NCBI GenBank assembly: GCA_029834535.1
Contig: JAQMWT010000029.1
Span: 1-64,000 of the forward strand
Direction: 5' to 3'
Length of the DNA: 64,000 nt
Source: Chrysophaeum taylorii
Lineage: Eukaryota > Sar > Pelagophyceae > Pelagomonadales > Pelagomonadaceae
Below the pieces are notes generated by a model. It was not told the DNA's origin. It saw nothing but the letters and a program-made list of their open reading frames with translations, and made no database searches. Position numbers and translations under genes: made by a program. Shown here one piece after another: positions 31,374-41,799 of this stretch (the stretch's first letter is position 1; each line of letters starts with the position of its first letter).

Positions 31374-32233
31374 CTAAGCCTGCTGGAGGGCGCCGGGGTG
31401 GGCTTGCTGGCGGCGGTCGTAGATGAGCGTGGACGGGGCCTGTGCGGGGAAGTTGACTCGTTCCTTTGGACGGTTGTTCGCAGCAGCAGGGGGACAGACA
31501 ACAGGGTAGCTACCCGGCCAAGGTTGGGCGGGAGGTCCTGCTCGTCGATGCCGAGGTGGGTGATCGAAATGAGGCGGATCATCGCGGCGTGATGGTAGCT
31601 GCGCGCGACGCGAGTAAGGTGCTCGCTCACTCACTCAGTCAGTCAGTCAGTCAGTCAGGCCTCACGCGTGGTGCGACACAAAGGCGAGCTCGCGGGCGAC
31701 GGTGCTCGGTATTTTGTGGAAACTCGCGGCGTCGTTCGAAAGCGCAAACTCGGCGAAGACAGGCCGGTCGAGGAGTGATTGGTCGGCTTCGAGGGCCTCG
31801 ACGACCGTGTCCCGGGTGGTCCTTGCTTGCGCCTGAAAAAGAAAACGTACTCATCAAATTGATTGATTGATTGATTGATTTCTCGCGCACCGCCGCGAGG
31901 GTTGGATCGAGCTCGGCGCCCGTTCCTCGCTCCCGGACGTCGTACCGGAGGGTCGGCGTTGGCTCCATCCCCGGCACGGACGAGAGCGTGGTGACGGCGT
32001 CCGCGAGGCGCGTGCAGTGGTCGAGGGAATGCCGAAGCTGAAACATACTTATCACCTTGGCGTCACGGAGGCTGCAGGATCGGTCGACTCACGTGCATGC
32101 CGACGCTCGCACCGTGGATGGGTGATGTGGAGGTGTAGAGCTCCGCCGCGGGGCGCGCACGCGCGCTGAGCATGTTGATCACCTTGAGCTTCTGGTCGAT
32201 CATGGCCGCGAAGGCGCGAACGAGAGAGTGCAT
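31374..32233 (-). CDS. DinB/YfiT-fold protein, five exons
   Basis: Exons are 32233-32093, 32037-31891, 31832-31666, 31598-31514 and 31439-31374; introns are 55, 58, 67 and 74 nt. The product is 201 aa in one continuous frame. The fold signature is a four-helix bundle with a His metal triad. It shows SVGMH joined to LRHSLDHCTRLADAV, then LRYDVRERGTGAELD, then FVSHHA joined to YHHAAMIRLIS, then NLGR joined to APSTLIYDRR. The GxHxRHxLxH, YDxRxR and HxxYHHA pattern matches DinB-like proteins. Their biochemical role is mostly unknown; some are thiol-dependent metalloenzymes. Intron 3 contains a CAGT microsatellite. The start could lie further upstream. Confidence 0.78.
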
Positions 32234-32461
32234 GAGGGAGGGAGGGAGGCAGGGAGGTCGGTCAACAAGAAGTGCAAACTGCAAGCAAGCCACGTGGTTG
32301 GAAACTCAAAGGTTAGTTAGTTACTATTTATTTAAGGCGGAGCGGGCGTGGAAGGGCAGACTCGAGATTCGAGAGGACCAAAGGCGGGCGAGTGGGCGAG
32401 GATGGCGCCCAAGTCGTGGTTGGGTTGGGTTGGGCACCTCAATTAGGAGAGAGAGAGAGGC
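32234..32461. promoter_or_regulatory. Divergent promoter region (DinB-like / GCN2)
   Basis: 228 bp between divergent starts. It includes an AT-rich patch (AGTTAGTTACTATTTATTTAAGG at about 32312) and a GA-repeat immediately upstream of the GCN2 ATG. The repeat is a candidate purine-rich 5' UTR. Confidence 0.35.
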
Positions 32462-35400
32462 ATGTTTGCCGCCCTCGAAGAAAACGAGGACGAGGACGAG
32501 GACGAGGCGGCGTCGTCGTCGTCGACGACCGTGTCGCAGAAAGAGCGCGGCGAGCGGCGGCGCGAGGAGGTGGAGGCGCTTTTGGCGATCTACGGGGAGT
32601 CGTGCTGGGAGGATGGCGAGACGATCTTCCTTCGCGTGAGTCCGCGGCAGTGGAGCGCATCGGCGGCGGCGCCGACGGTGGAACTCGAAGCGCGGCGAGA
32701 CGAGGGGTACCCCGACAAGCGCGCGTTGGGTCCGATCGAAATCCGGGGGGCGCGCGTGCCGGGGAAGAAGCTGGCGGCGCTGCGCGCGGAACTGCGGGCT
32801 CGCGCGCGAGAGCTGGTCGGCGAGGTCGCCGTGCACGAGTTGGCCATCCTCGCGTGCGAGGCGCTCGAGGCGCTCGAGACGGCCGCCTTGTCGTTGAACG
32901 AGCGCATGCTGGAGCGCGAGCGGCAAGAACGGGAGCTGGACGCGCGTCGCGACGCTAGAGAGGAGCGCGAGCGGGCCGTTCGCGCGGACGAGGGCGCGCG
33001 GCTCGCGGCCGCCGCGCTCGAGTCGGAGGCGCGGCGGCACGGGCCGCTCGAGGTCGGAGGCGCCGCGTCCGAGGAGTCGAGCGACGACGACCTCGAGCGG
33101 ACCACCTCGAAGAATAAGAAGAAGAGCCGTTACGCGAGCGATTTTCGCGAGCTCGGAATCCTCGGCCGCGGCGCGTTCGGCGAGGTCGCCAAGTGCAAGA
33201 ACCGCCTCGACCGGCGGATCTACGCGATCAAGAAGGTCAGGCTCGACGAGGGCGCGAGCCGCCGCGAGGCGAGGCGCCAGCTCCGCGAGGTCGAGGCCCT
33301 CGCGACCGTCGAGAATCCCCGCCTCGTCAGGTACTTCCAAGCGTGGGTCGAAGACGACGATAATCGCGCGTCCTCCTCGGACGACGAAACGGATTCGTCG
33401 TCGTCCGAGAGGTCGTCGTCGTCGTCGTCTTTGGTGTTCACGCTGTATATTCAAATGGAATTCTGCCCGCGTACGCTCCGCGAGCTGATCGACTCCCGAG
33501 CGCTTGTGGGACGTCCCGACGACGCGTGGCGGCTTGTCAGGCAAATCATCGAGGCCCTCGCGTACCTGCATTTTAGCTGCGGTATCGTGCACCGCGACCT
33601 CAAGCCGGCAAACGTATTCGTCGACGCGTCGGCGAACGTCAAGGTCGGGGATCTCGGCCTCGCGACCGTCGCGAGCCGCGTCGAACCTGCGGCTCCCGAG
33701 GAGGACGAGCTCGTCGGCGGTTCGGGCAGCATCACGCGCGGCGTCGGAACCGCTTTGTACCGGGCGCCCGAGGTGATGGCGGCGACGACCTACGACCGCG
33801 CGGCCGACATGTACTCGCTCGGCGTGATCGTGTACGAGATCATGCACGCGCCCTTCGAGACGGGCATGGAGCGGATCGAGCGCCTCGAGGCGCTCCGTCG
33901 GGGTCGACCGACCTTCGACGAGGTCGTCGACCGCAACGCGCGCGCCCTCGCGTCCCGGCTCGTCGCCGAAAACCCGAGCGCGCGCCCGACGGCCGTCGGT
34001 CTCCTCGAGGGCCGGGAGACGGATCTCTTGCCCGCGAGCGCCGACACGATCGACGGCGACGCGGCCCTCTTGTCGCGCGCCAAGGCGACGATTCGTAACC
34101 CGCACTCGCGGTCGCGGGCGACCCTCGTCCGAGCCATATTCGACGCCGAGACGACGCAGCTCTCCGAGTACTACTCGTACTGCCGGCCCGGAAAGCCGAC
34201 AACGACGAATCACCGACGTCTCCGGTCGCTCTCCGTCGACGAGGGCGGTCTCCTCTTGGAGGCCGTTCCGAGGCTTCGCGCGGTCGCCGACGTCGAGCGA
34301 CGCCTCCGCGATATCTTCGAGCGCCACGGCGCCGTCCCGTGAGCAGAATGTCGTGTCAGTAATCAAAAGCGCCGCAGGCTCGCGGCCCCGGTGCTCCGGC
34401 CGCGGCCGCCGCGGCGCGCAGAAGGCGAGACGACGACTACTAATACTACTACTCCGGGCTTCTACGAGCTCGTCGACCCGCGAGGCACGGTGGTCGTGCT
34501 GCCGTCCGAGCTGACGACGGCCTTCGCGCGGCGCGTCGCCGCCGAGCCCATCCGGCAAGAGGGCGTCTTCCGGCGCTACGAGATCGGCCGCGTCTTCGAC
34601 CGAGGCGAAAAGGGTCCGCGGGAACGGCCCGCGGCGGCGTTCGACGTCGCGTGTTTGGGGCCGCGCGCGACGAGAACCCTCGAGGCCGAGTGCCTCGCCC
34701 TCGCGGCATCCCTCGCCCCGCCGCTCAAGGGGGTGGTGCACGCGGGGCACGCCGACCTGGCGGCGCTGGCGACGCTCCGCCTCGACGCCGACTTCGAGGC
34801 CCGGTGCGCGCGGGCGGCCGCGAGAGACGACCCGCTCGAGGCCCTCGACGCCCTCGCGACCGCGCTCTCCAAGATCCGCCGCGGCGACGACGACGACGCG
34901 CGCGAAAGAGCGGTGCGCAAGGTCCGCGCCGCGATCCGCGACCTCTCCGCGCTCCTCGGCGCGGCCCGCGACTCGGCCGGCCTCCGCTGGCAAGGCCCCA
35001 AAGCTGCCGCCGACCGCCGCGCCGTCGTCGTCGACTTGGCTTCTCGTCCGGGCCTCGAGCCCTTCGGGGAAGTGGGCCCCTTTTTTTACGTCCTCTCGGA
35101 CGAAGAAGATCATTATTTGTGCGCGGGCGGCCGGTACGACGCGACCGTCGCGAGACACGTCGTCCCCAAGGACCGGCCCGACGTCCAGACGCGCGCCGTC
35201 GGCCTCCGCGTCGACACCGACACACTCCGCTCTTGCGGCTGGTCCGGAGGAGGAGGAGGAGGAGTGATACATCTTGATCCGCCGACACCACCCCGCGGCG
35301 GCGGCGGCGTCGAAGGGCCCGCGCTCGTGTACTCGCCCGACAGGACAGATTCGGGCGACTGTTCCGCGCTCCGCGTGGCCGCAATGCTTCGAGGGCAAGG

Positions 35401-36163
35401 TTTGCGCGCCTTCCACCTTCCCCTAGCGCCCGCGACGACCTACGGGGTCGGAAGGAAAAAAAAATCCGGCGACGACGCGGCGATCTGCGCGGCGGCGAGG
35501 GGCGCCGCGTGGGTCGTCGCGCTCGACGCCGCCGATAGGGCCACCGTCGTCAACGCGAGTGCCGGCTACTTGCCTACGTCGCCGCGCCGCGAGGTCTCGA
35601 TCTCGAGCTTAGCGTCCGCCCTCGGCGGCGGCGGCAAGCCTCTTGATAGCCCGCGCTCGTTTCGCGTCGTTCGATGCGTCGATTCCCGACAGCACCGTAA
35701 GAGCAAGAATATCGACCGAAACGTCGCGGCCGCCCTCGAGCTCGTCCTCGGATCACCCGTCGAACTCGACGATCGAGGGACTCGTACCTGCGTCGCCGTC
35801 GACGCTCCCCTCGTCTCCGCGCGCCGCGTCGCCACCGCATTCCTCGAGAGCGACCTTCGCGCCGCGCGAGAAGCTGCGGCGCGAGAGCGCAACCGCTTCC
35901 TCAGAATATTTGCCGACGAGCTCGCCGACGCCTTTTTCCTCGGGGGAAACAACCACCGCCTCGTGGTGTACGTCTACTCTGTCCACGACGACGCCATCGA
36001 CCTCGTCGCCCTTCCGCGCAAACTCGCGCACTCCGACGCGCACGCCTCCTCGCCGGACGGGGTCGCCGCTCTCGACGCCCCTTCGACTCCAAGCAGCAGA
36101 ACTTCCTCCCTCAGCAAAAAATCCAAGAAGCGGACCGCCGCCGCCGCCGCTGCGAAATCATAA
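32462..36163 (+). CDS. GCN2: GCN2-type eIF2-alpha kinase (RWD, kinase, HisRS-like)
   Basis: Two exons, 32462-34338 and 34378-36163, joined across a 39-nt intron, give 1220 aa. Domain order is that of GCN2. Residues ~28-125 form an RWD domain (REEVEALLAIYGESCWED) that binds the activator GCN1. An Arg/Glu-rich helical linker follows. The kinase spans ~220-560 with LGRGAFGEVAKCKN, YAIKKV, the catalytic HRDLKPANVF, DLGLA in place of DFG, and GTALYRAPEVM. It includes an acidic-serine insert typical of eIF2-alpha kinases. A histidyl-tRNA-synthetase-like domain follows from ~640 (ELVDPRGTVVVLPSELT, FRRYEIGRVFD) and ends in an anticodon-binding-like region. No pseudokinase domain is visible. It senses uncharged tRNA and phosphorylates eIF2-alpha. 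Confidence 0.9.
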
Positions 36164-36174
36164 TATCATAATAA

Positions 36175-37359
36175 CAAGTGCAGGCCAGTAACTTCGCCAG
36201 TAAGTTCACATGGTCCCAATCTCTAACCCCAGTAAGTTCACCTGGCCCCAGTAAGTTCACCTAGTCCCAATCTCTAACCCCAGTAAGTTCGGCGTAAGCC
36301 CACTCGTGCTCACATCCACTCACCCCACTCTCCTTTGAGCTCGTCGCTCTCACCTCCGCCAATCTAAGCTGCTTTGATCCGTACACGCCGCTAGCCTTTG
36401 CGTTCACTCTTAAAACCCCAGTAAGTTCACTTGGTCCCAGTTAGTTCACCTGGTTACTAAGTTCACCTAGTTCCAATCTCAAACCCCAGTAAGTTCACCT
36501 GGTCCCAGTAAGTTCACCTACAGTGCGCGTGTAGACGCCGGGAGGGGGCTTGTCGGTATTGCGCAGCACGTGTGGGGTAGGGTGGAGTCGTCGACCCAGA
36601 TGAGTATATCCTCGGGGATCCCGATCGACAGAGAGCCACGTAGAGCTGGACGTGGCAGAAGACGGGCTTGGGAAAGAGGACGCCGACCTCGCGGGGCGCC
36701 TGGCCCTGGCTCTTGTTGATCGTTTGGCGTAGGCGGGCCTCAAGGGATACAGGTTGGAGGAGCCTCGGTGACAACGACACGATCGATCATGTATCTGGTA
36801 CCGTTGCAGTGGCCGTGCGACGGGTCGAGGTTTCGAAGACCTCAAGCTCGCGCTCAAAGTCAGCATCCCGTTGGTTGTCAGGGAGTTGAAAACCCTGCTG
36901 TAAAGAGCGAGGCGTCGTCTTCCGACCCAGCCTAGTCAGGCGAAAAGAACTCCGACGCCTCGTCTCCGAGAAAAAAAGGCCGCGGTCATGCGCGCATTGT
37001 CAGCATCGACAGCATCGTTTCGACGGGGCGTGAGAATGGCACGCTGAAAGAGCCGCCGCGGGTCGTGGAAATAGTCTGCGAGGTCGCCGTAGACGGCTTG
37101 GAGGATCACTGTCTGGCTCTCGCGCCTACCTGATCCTTTACTCTCGGGCCTACCTGATCCTTACCCTAAATCGAGGGACAAACAGACAAACACACACACC
37201 CCCCCCTCTTAGCAGTCGACATTTAAAGACAAACAAAAAACAAAAAACAAACAAACAAACAAACAAACAAACAAACAAACAAACAAACAAACAAACAAAC
37301 AAACAAACAAACAAAAAAACAAAAAAACAAAAAAACAAAAAAAAAAAAAAACAAAAAAA

Positions 37360-37391
<32 letters not shown>

Positions 37392-37556
37392 AAAAAAACA
37401 AAAAAACAAAAAAACAAAAAAAAAACAAACAAACAAACAAACAAACAAACAAACAAACAAACAAACAAACAAACAAACAAACAAACAAACAAACAAACAA
37501 ACAAACAAACAAACAAACAAACAAACAAACAAACATCTGTCGATTAGTAGTTAGGA
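36175..37556 (-). mobile_element. Solo Helitron-like unit inserted after GCN2
   Basis: This is a single copy of the array unit, 11 bp after the GCN2 stop. On the minus strand it starts TCCTAACTACTAATCGACAG and ends CCTGCACTTG. It is flanked by A on its 5' side and T on its 3' side, the A/T target seen with Helitrons. The 3' terminus is CTTG, not the usual CTRR, and I find only a weak 4-bp AAGT/ACTT hairpin near it. The interior carries the frameshifted helicase fragment (about 36520-37110). It shares diagnostic bases and the C-run/GTCGAC flank with array unit 4. Confidence 0.7.
37221..37534. repeat. Expanded CAAA microsatellite
   Basis: About 310 bp of (ACAA/CAAA)n with A-rich interruptions, inside the solo element where array units have only 20-60 bp of CAGA/CAAA. 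The minus-strand open frames over it (FVCLFVCL... and poly-Phe) are repeat artefacts. Confidence 0.9.
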
Positions 37557-38159
37557 TACGTGGGGGCCCCTCTCGGAATCCGTTGAACAAACATACTGAG
37601 GACGAGAATATACTAGTAGGGTCGGATAAGATACGAGACTAGCCCGCGCCGCAACGACGGGTCCTACAACGCGTGGGCTTTTCCCTTTTTTTGCGTGAGG
37701 GGACGAAAGGATGCCGACTTCACTATGGGGACTAGTTCCATCGCGACGATCTCGCGGCGTGGCGGCACATACTGCTTGAGTACAAATGAACATAGCTCAG
37801 CGATCCGTTGAGTATGTCTTAGTACAAACTGAAACATAGTTAACGGCTCGTACGAACTTTCTTATCCGACCCTAAATATAGCGTACTAAATTAAATGATT
37901 GATGACCGGTGGGTGGGTTGCTGGCAGAGTCCATCATCGTCGTCGCAAACCCAGGTGTCTACTTACACACAATAATCATAGGAACTTCGCCTACAACAAC
38001 AACAACAACAACAACAATAACAACGAGGCATTGTTGGTCACCAAGCGAACTCGGCCGAGGCTGCTGCTCACCACACGTGGCTCGGGCCCCTCTCTTCTCG
38101 AGAAGGCTCTCGGCGACCAGCTTGAGGTGGTGATCTTCGAATGTAGTATAGGCCTCACA
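37557..38159. other. Intergenic region with CAA repeat
   Basis: Lies between the solo element and the next minus-strand gene. It contains an AACAAC repeat at about 37996-38022. A long plus-strand open frame starting at 37899 runs antisense to the next gene and is rejected. No gene is seen. Confidence 0.45.
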
Positions 38160-38753
38160 TCACGATATCGCACAAGGTTTCTCTGGATCCCACCAGGTGT
38201 CGTCCTCGGATTGCCATTCGGGCCAGCCGTAGCCCTCCTTTCGCGCCCAGTCGAGGACCTCCGTCTGGCCCGCGTTCTGGGCAATGACGATAATGGCGAG
38301 CGAGTGACGCGTGTATTGATGAAGAAACCAATCGATCCAGTTAATGGCGCCGACCTTGACAAACTCGACGAGCTCCTCTGTGGTTCCGGCTGCTTCCGGA
38401 CGCACGCCGCGCGGCAATCGGACGTTATCGTCGACCGAGACGTCGTAGCCGTGGCCCGGAACCATTACCTTGAGCAGCTCGCAGACGTGATTGTCGATGC
38501 CGACCTTGTCGAAGAGCTTGGAGACTTCGACGACGTGCGCCTGCTTTGTGACGCGCTTCCACACGAGCGCACTCAGGGCCTCGTCGGACATCCCATCGAG
38601 CAAACCCAACAGCCACTCCTCGTTGGCGTCGACCATCTCGTGCAACATCTCGCGCTTCCTTTCCAAGTCTGCATCGTCGTCGACGGCGTTGAGCATCGCG
38701 AGGGCGTTCATGTCGACGAGGCTTCTGAGGACGCTTCGTCTTGCGTCAGCCAT
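38160..38753 (-). CDS. Ankyrin-like protein, unknown
   Basis: 197 aa from the ATG at 38753 (MADARRSVLRSLVDMNALAM); a longer start at 38810 (MLDCIKKEG) is possible but overlaps the divergent gene. Helical pairs such as HEMVDANEEWLLGLLDGM and TEELVEFVKVGAINWIDWFL, and the terminal QTEVLDWARKEGYGWPEW, fit degenerate ankyrin repeats. The V-L-x-W-A-R-x-x-G-Y-x-W pattern is frequent in protist ankyrin families. No targeting signal is visible. Function unknown. Confidence 0.62.
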   Translation of the reverse strand: MADARRSVLRSLVDMNALAMLNAVDDDADLERKREMLHEMVDANEEWLLGLLDGMSDEALSALVWKRVTKQAHVVEVSKLFDKVGIDNHVCELLKVMVPGHGYDVSVDDNVRLPRGVRPEAAGTTEELVEFVKVGAINWIDWFLHQYTRHSLAIIVIAQNAGQTEVLDWARKEGYGWPEWQSEDDTWWDPEKPCAIS

Positions 38754-38808
38754 CCGCGCGGCGGCCTTTGTGCCAATACTAAAACCCTCTTTCTTAATGC
38801 AGTCAAGC
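38754..38808. promoter_or_regulatory. 55-bp divergent promoter (ankyrin-like / TatB)
   Basis: Only 55 bp separate the assumed start codons on opposite strands. The complementary CATG at 38808-38811 would provide start codons in both directions if the longer minus-strand start is used. Confidence 0.35.
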
Positions 38809-39653
38809 ATGGGGTTTGCCTTTGTCGCCTTCGCCGTGCCGTGCATCGCCTTCTCCGTCCCGCAAAACGCAGTCTTGCGCCTCCCTGGGTCGTCGGTTCC
38901 TCGACGACGGCCAGCTGCTGTGACGACGCCCAAGATGTCTATGATGGGGGGCGGGATTCTCGGCGTGGGAACGCCCGAGCTCCTCGTCGTGTGCGCTGCG
39001 GGCTACTTCCTCCTCGGGCCCCAGGAGCTCTACAAGCTCGCTCGAGAGATCGGAAAACTCGTGTCGAACGCACGCGCGGCCGTCATCGCCTCCGCGGCCG
39101 AGTGGCAGTCGACGATGGACCAACAGCTCGATTTGTCCGAACTCAGGGACGTCCAGGCCGCGGCCCGCGAGCTTCAAGACGCCTTCAACTTCCGTGCGTC
39201 CTTCCATTGTCCCGACCTCATGGTCGCGCAGGCTCGGAGCGTTACATGAACGAGTGGCGCCAGTACAATAGAGGACCGTATTCGGATATTCCCGACGTCC
39301 TCCCCGAACCAGACCCCGCGCCGGAGGCCGACGACAAGTTCAAACAGCAGCTCGAGATCGACGACTGGAACGCGAAGATCATGGCGAACGACAAGACCGA
39401 TCCTCTTGTCTTCATGGAAAAGAAGCAGAAAGCTCTCGAACAGATCGAGCGCGATTACGACCGCAAGCGCCGCGAACTCGACCTCGAGTACGAGTACGAG
39501 CGTGCGTCTGCTCTTGCTTTTTTTTTCTCCCTCCGAGTGAATACGTCCGCAGGCCAGAAGCTCCAGGTTGAGTTCGCGTCTTCAGAACAAGAACTCGCGC
39601 ATTTCGACGACTCCCCCACCTCCTCATCCTCCTCGGAGGTCGGCAAGGCCTGA
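38809..39653 (+). CDS. Plastid TatB/TatA-type translocase subunit, three exons
   Basis: Exons 38809-39193, 39232-39501 and 39553-39653 (introns 38 and 51 nt) give 251 aa. The N-terminus MGFAFVAFAVPCIAFSVPQN is a signal peptide with an AFSVP motif followed by a basic transit region, so plastid import is expected. The mature part starts with the Tat signature GILGVGTPELLVVCAAGYFL then LGPQELYKLAREIGKLV: a short transmembrane helix, the hinge and an amphipathic helix. After splicing (AFNF-RSERYMNEWRQ) comes a long charged helical tail, which argues for TatB rather than TatA. It would be part of the thylakoid Tat translocon, and the lumenal FKBP in this window is a plausible client. Confidence 0.82.
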
Positions 39654-40291
39654 TCTCCGAATTTCCTCCTTGCGAGTCACAGGCTGGTGGTGTGGGCTTC
39701 TCACCAAGGACGAGACTCACGTCTCTCGCGCCCCACCGGTGGACGCGTCTTTTTGATGTAAGCGCCGCTTTCATTTATTTTACTTGGATCATCCACCCCC
39801 CGGCAGTCGGTCGCGAAAAACACCAGTGGCTCCTCCGGGGCTTGCGATTTACGGTACCACTGGGCACACTCGTCCTACTCCCCCGGAACTTCGCGCTGCT
39901 GGTGTACATACGTACGATTTAGGGCGCGCACCACACGCGATTGATTGCCTACGTACATGTTATCTATCCAGCGCTCGCCACTCTCGGGCGGACTCCACAC
40001 ACACACACACACACACGCATAGTAACAAAATATCGAACATCGCGGCAGTACATTTTTTAATTACTATAGGGAACTATAATCTCTCGCTCCTAGCCGCAGA
40101 TCACACTTAAACATCGTTTCTAAGAAAACTTGCGCGTGTCGTGCGCCCTCCGACGATCGACGGCGAGACAGATACTTCCGGCCGCGAGGGGAGATGATGA
40201 TTCGACGACCACCGCCCGTCACGTCAGGAGCCTTGTTCAAGCTGGAGGGAAGAGGGTCGCGCAAAAACACACCCAAGTTTTTTTTTTTTTT
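39654..40291. other. Intergenic region, convergent 3' ends
   Basis: Contains a CA run (about 39995-40015) and a T run (40277-40293) next to the end of the minus-strand membrane protein gene. No gene is recognised. Confidence 0.45.
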
Positions 40292-41158
40292 TCAGAAACC
40301 GTCAAAGGATGTCCAGGCGGAGACGAGAATAAAGACGCTGAGTCCGGTGAGGACGAGCGGGATGGGGATAGCCTCGACAAGGTTAGCGAGATTCTCCGAT
40401 GACTGGAGCAAGACAGCAACAATCCCAGCGAGCAGGATTGAGCCGAGCGTCACGCCTGTCGTAAGCTCGAACCACGTTAGCTGGTGAGAAAGCGCGAGCG
40501 TGAAATAGACCATGAAGTCGTCCATCGATCCGAGGAAGGCTACGATGACGACGCCGTCGCCCTCCTCGTCGGCGAGGTCCTTCTCGAGCTCGCGCGTGTC
40601 GGGGTCGACGCAAGAACAGTAGGTGTCGTAGGCGTCGCTCATGCCGAGCAGCACTTTTCGGACGAACGCCTTGATAGGTCCGATCTCCTCTTCCTCGGCG
40701 TCCTTCCCCTCGGTGATCGCGCCGTACTCTGGGGCGGGGGGCACATCGTCCTTCTTGACGAGGTCGTCATCCTCCTCCTCCGAGGGTGCTGTTTGGGTGC
40801 GTTTCAACACAAAGTCGAAATAGCCCTCGTCGTAAGCCATGTTCATAGCGTACGCGAAGAGCAGCGACGCGGCTACTGTCGCGATCGACTGGTCGACGAG
40901 CTCGTCGTTGTGGCTGCTGCCCGCGGCGAAATGGATAAAAACGGCCAGCGCGCACGCGAGAAGCGTCAAGAACAGCACGCTCAGCACGTACTTTATCCCG
41001 ATGTTCATTTTCTCGGGAACTGACCTCGCTCGCGCCATGAACGGCGAGAGCCAAGCGAGATCGTCGCTCCCGAGCATGAACTTGAGCACGATGCCCAGTC
41101 CCACGCGGTAGCATATCAGCTTCCAGCTGCTTTCCTTCGATAAGACCTTCCACCTCAT
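40292..41158 (-). CDS. Polytopic membrane protein, CadD/TerC-like pattern
   Basis: 288 aa with about five hydrophobic segments. They include YVLSVLFLTLLACALAVFI near residue 60, a pair around TVAASLLFAYAMN, and three near the C-terminus (TLGSILLAGIVAVLLQ, IPLVLTGLSVFILVSA). A long acidic loop lies at residues ~125-160. The segment VIVAFLGSMDDFMVYFTLAL, with D-D in a membrane helix and a small-residue-rich following helix, resembles cadmium-resistance or TerC-type transporters. This is pattern similarity only. No cleavable signal is obvious. Confidence 0.65.
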   Translation of the reverse strand: MRWKVLSKESSWKLICYRVGLGIVLKFMLGSDDLAWLSPFMARARSVPEKMNIGIKYVLSVLFLTLLACALAVFIHFAAGSSHNDELVDQSIATVAASLLFAYAMNMAYDEGYFDFVLKRTQTAPSEEEDDDLVKKDDVPPAPEYGAITEGKDAEEEEIGPIKAFVRKVLLGMSDAYDTYCSCVDPDTRELEKDLADEEGDGVVIVAFLGSMDDFMVYFTLALSHQLTWFELTTGVTLGSILLAGIVAVLLQSSENLANLVEAIPIPLVLTGLSVFILVSAWTSFDGF

Positions 41159-41799
41159 CTTATCTTCTCATCCTTCGTCGACGCAACGAACCCGAACGCA
41201 CCACTTACGACTACCGGTCGCGGACCCTCGATGATCCACCACAGAAATCCAGCTTATGACGTCATATTCATAGGGACCAACTCTATACTGACGCGCGGGA
41301 GACGTACTCGATGCCGTTGGATGACATCTGGCAGAGGGGGTAAGTGTTGATGATGGAGTTTTGAATGGTTCTCGCGTGTTGCTGGCTGTGGCAGAGTTGA
41401 TGTTGGTGTTTTGAACGGTCCTGATGTGTTGTTGGCTGTGGCAGAACTACAGATAGTCGTCGCTGAAAAGAGCGAAGGAGCCACCAAAGAGCGGTAAAAC
41501 AGCGACAGTTATTTTTTGTCGACGTGTTCGTTTACGTGGTACCAAACGACACGTAGGTTGTTAAGACGTGGCGGCGCTCAATGCGACGACGACGACAACG
41601 AATCAAAAAAACTACTACCCCCTAATATAAATAACTCGCGCAGGCGCAGGCGCGCGGCCGATGTTTGTTTCTTCTTCCTCGCTCTTCGTAGTGGTGGCAA
41701 GAGACAACAGAGTGGAGCATCACACACACACAACCCCCCCCCGCGCAGAGGGCAGAGGGCAGGGCAGGGCAGGGCAGGAGGGGGCAAGCAGGCAGGCAG
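41159..41799. other. Intergenic region with direct repeat
   Basis: A partly duplicated ~55-bp block, GTGTTG...TTTTGAATGGTTC / TTTTGAACGGTCC and TGTTGCTGGCTGTGGCAGA / TGTTGTTGGCTGTGGCAGA, lies at about 41343-41445. A CA run and a GGGCA repeat follow near 41716-41785. Minus-strand frames extending into this region are artefacts. Confidence 0.45.

Noticed and set aside
32324-35416. 1030-codon minus-strand open frame
   Set aside because: It is exactly antisense to GCN2, whose kinase and HisRS motifs are clear; high GC removes stops from the opposite strand.
37150-37590. Minus-strand FVCLFVCL / poly-Phe proteins
   Set aside because: Translation of a CAAA microsatellite.
37899-39653. 584-codon plus-strand open frame as one gene
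   Set aside because: Its first two thirds are antisense to the ankyrin-like gene. Only the end contains true TatB exons, whose first exon is in another frame.
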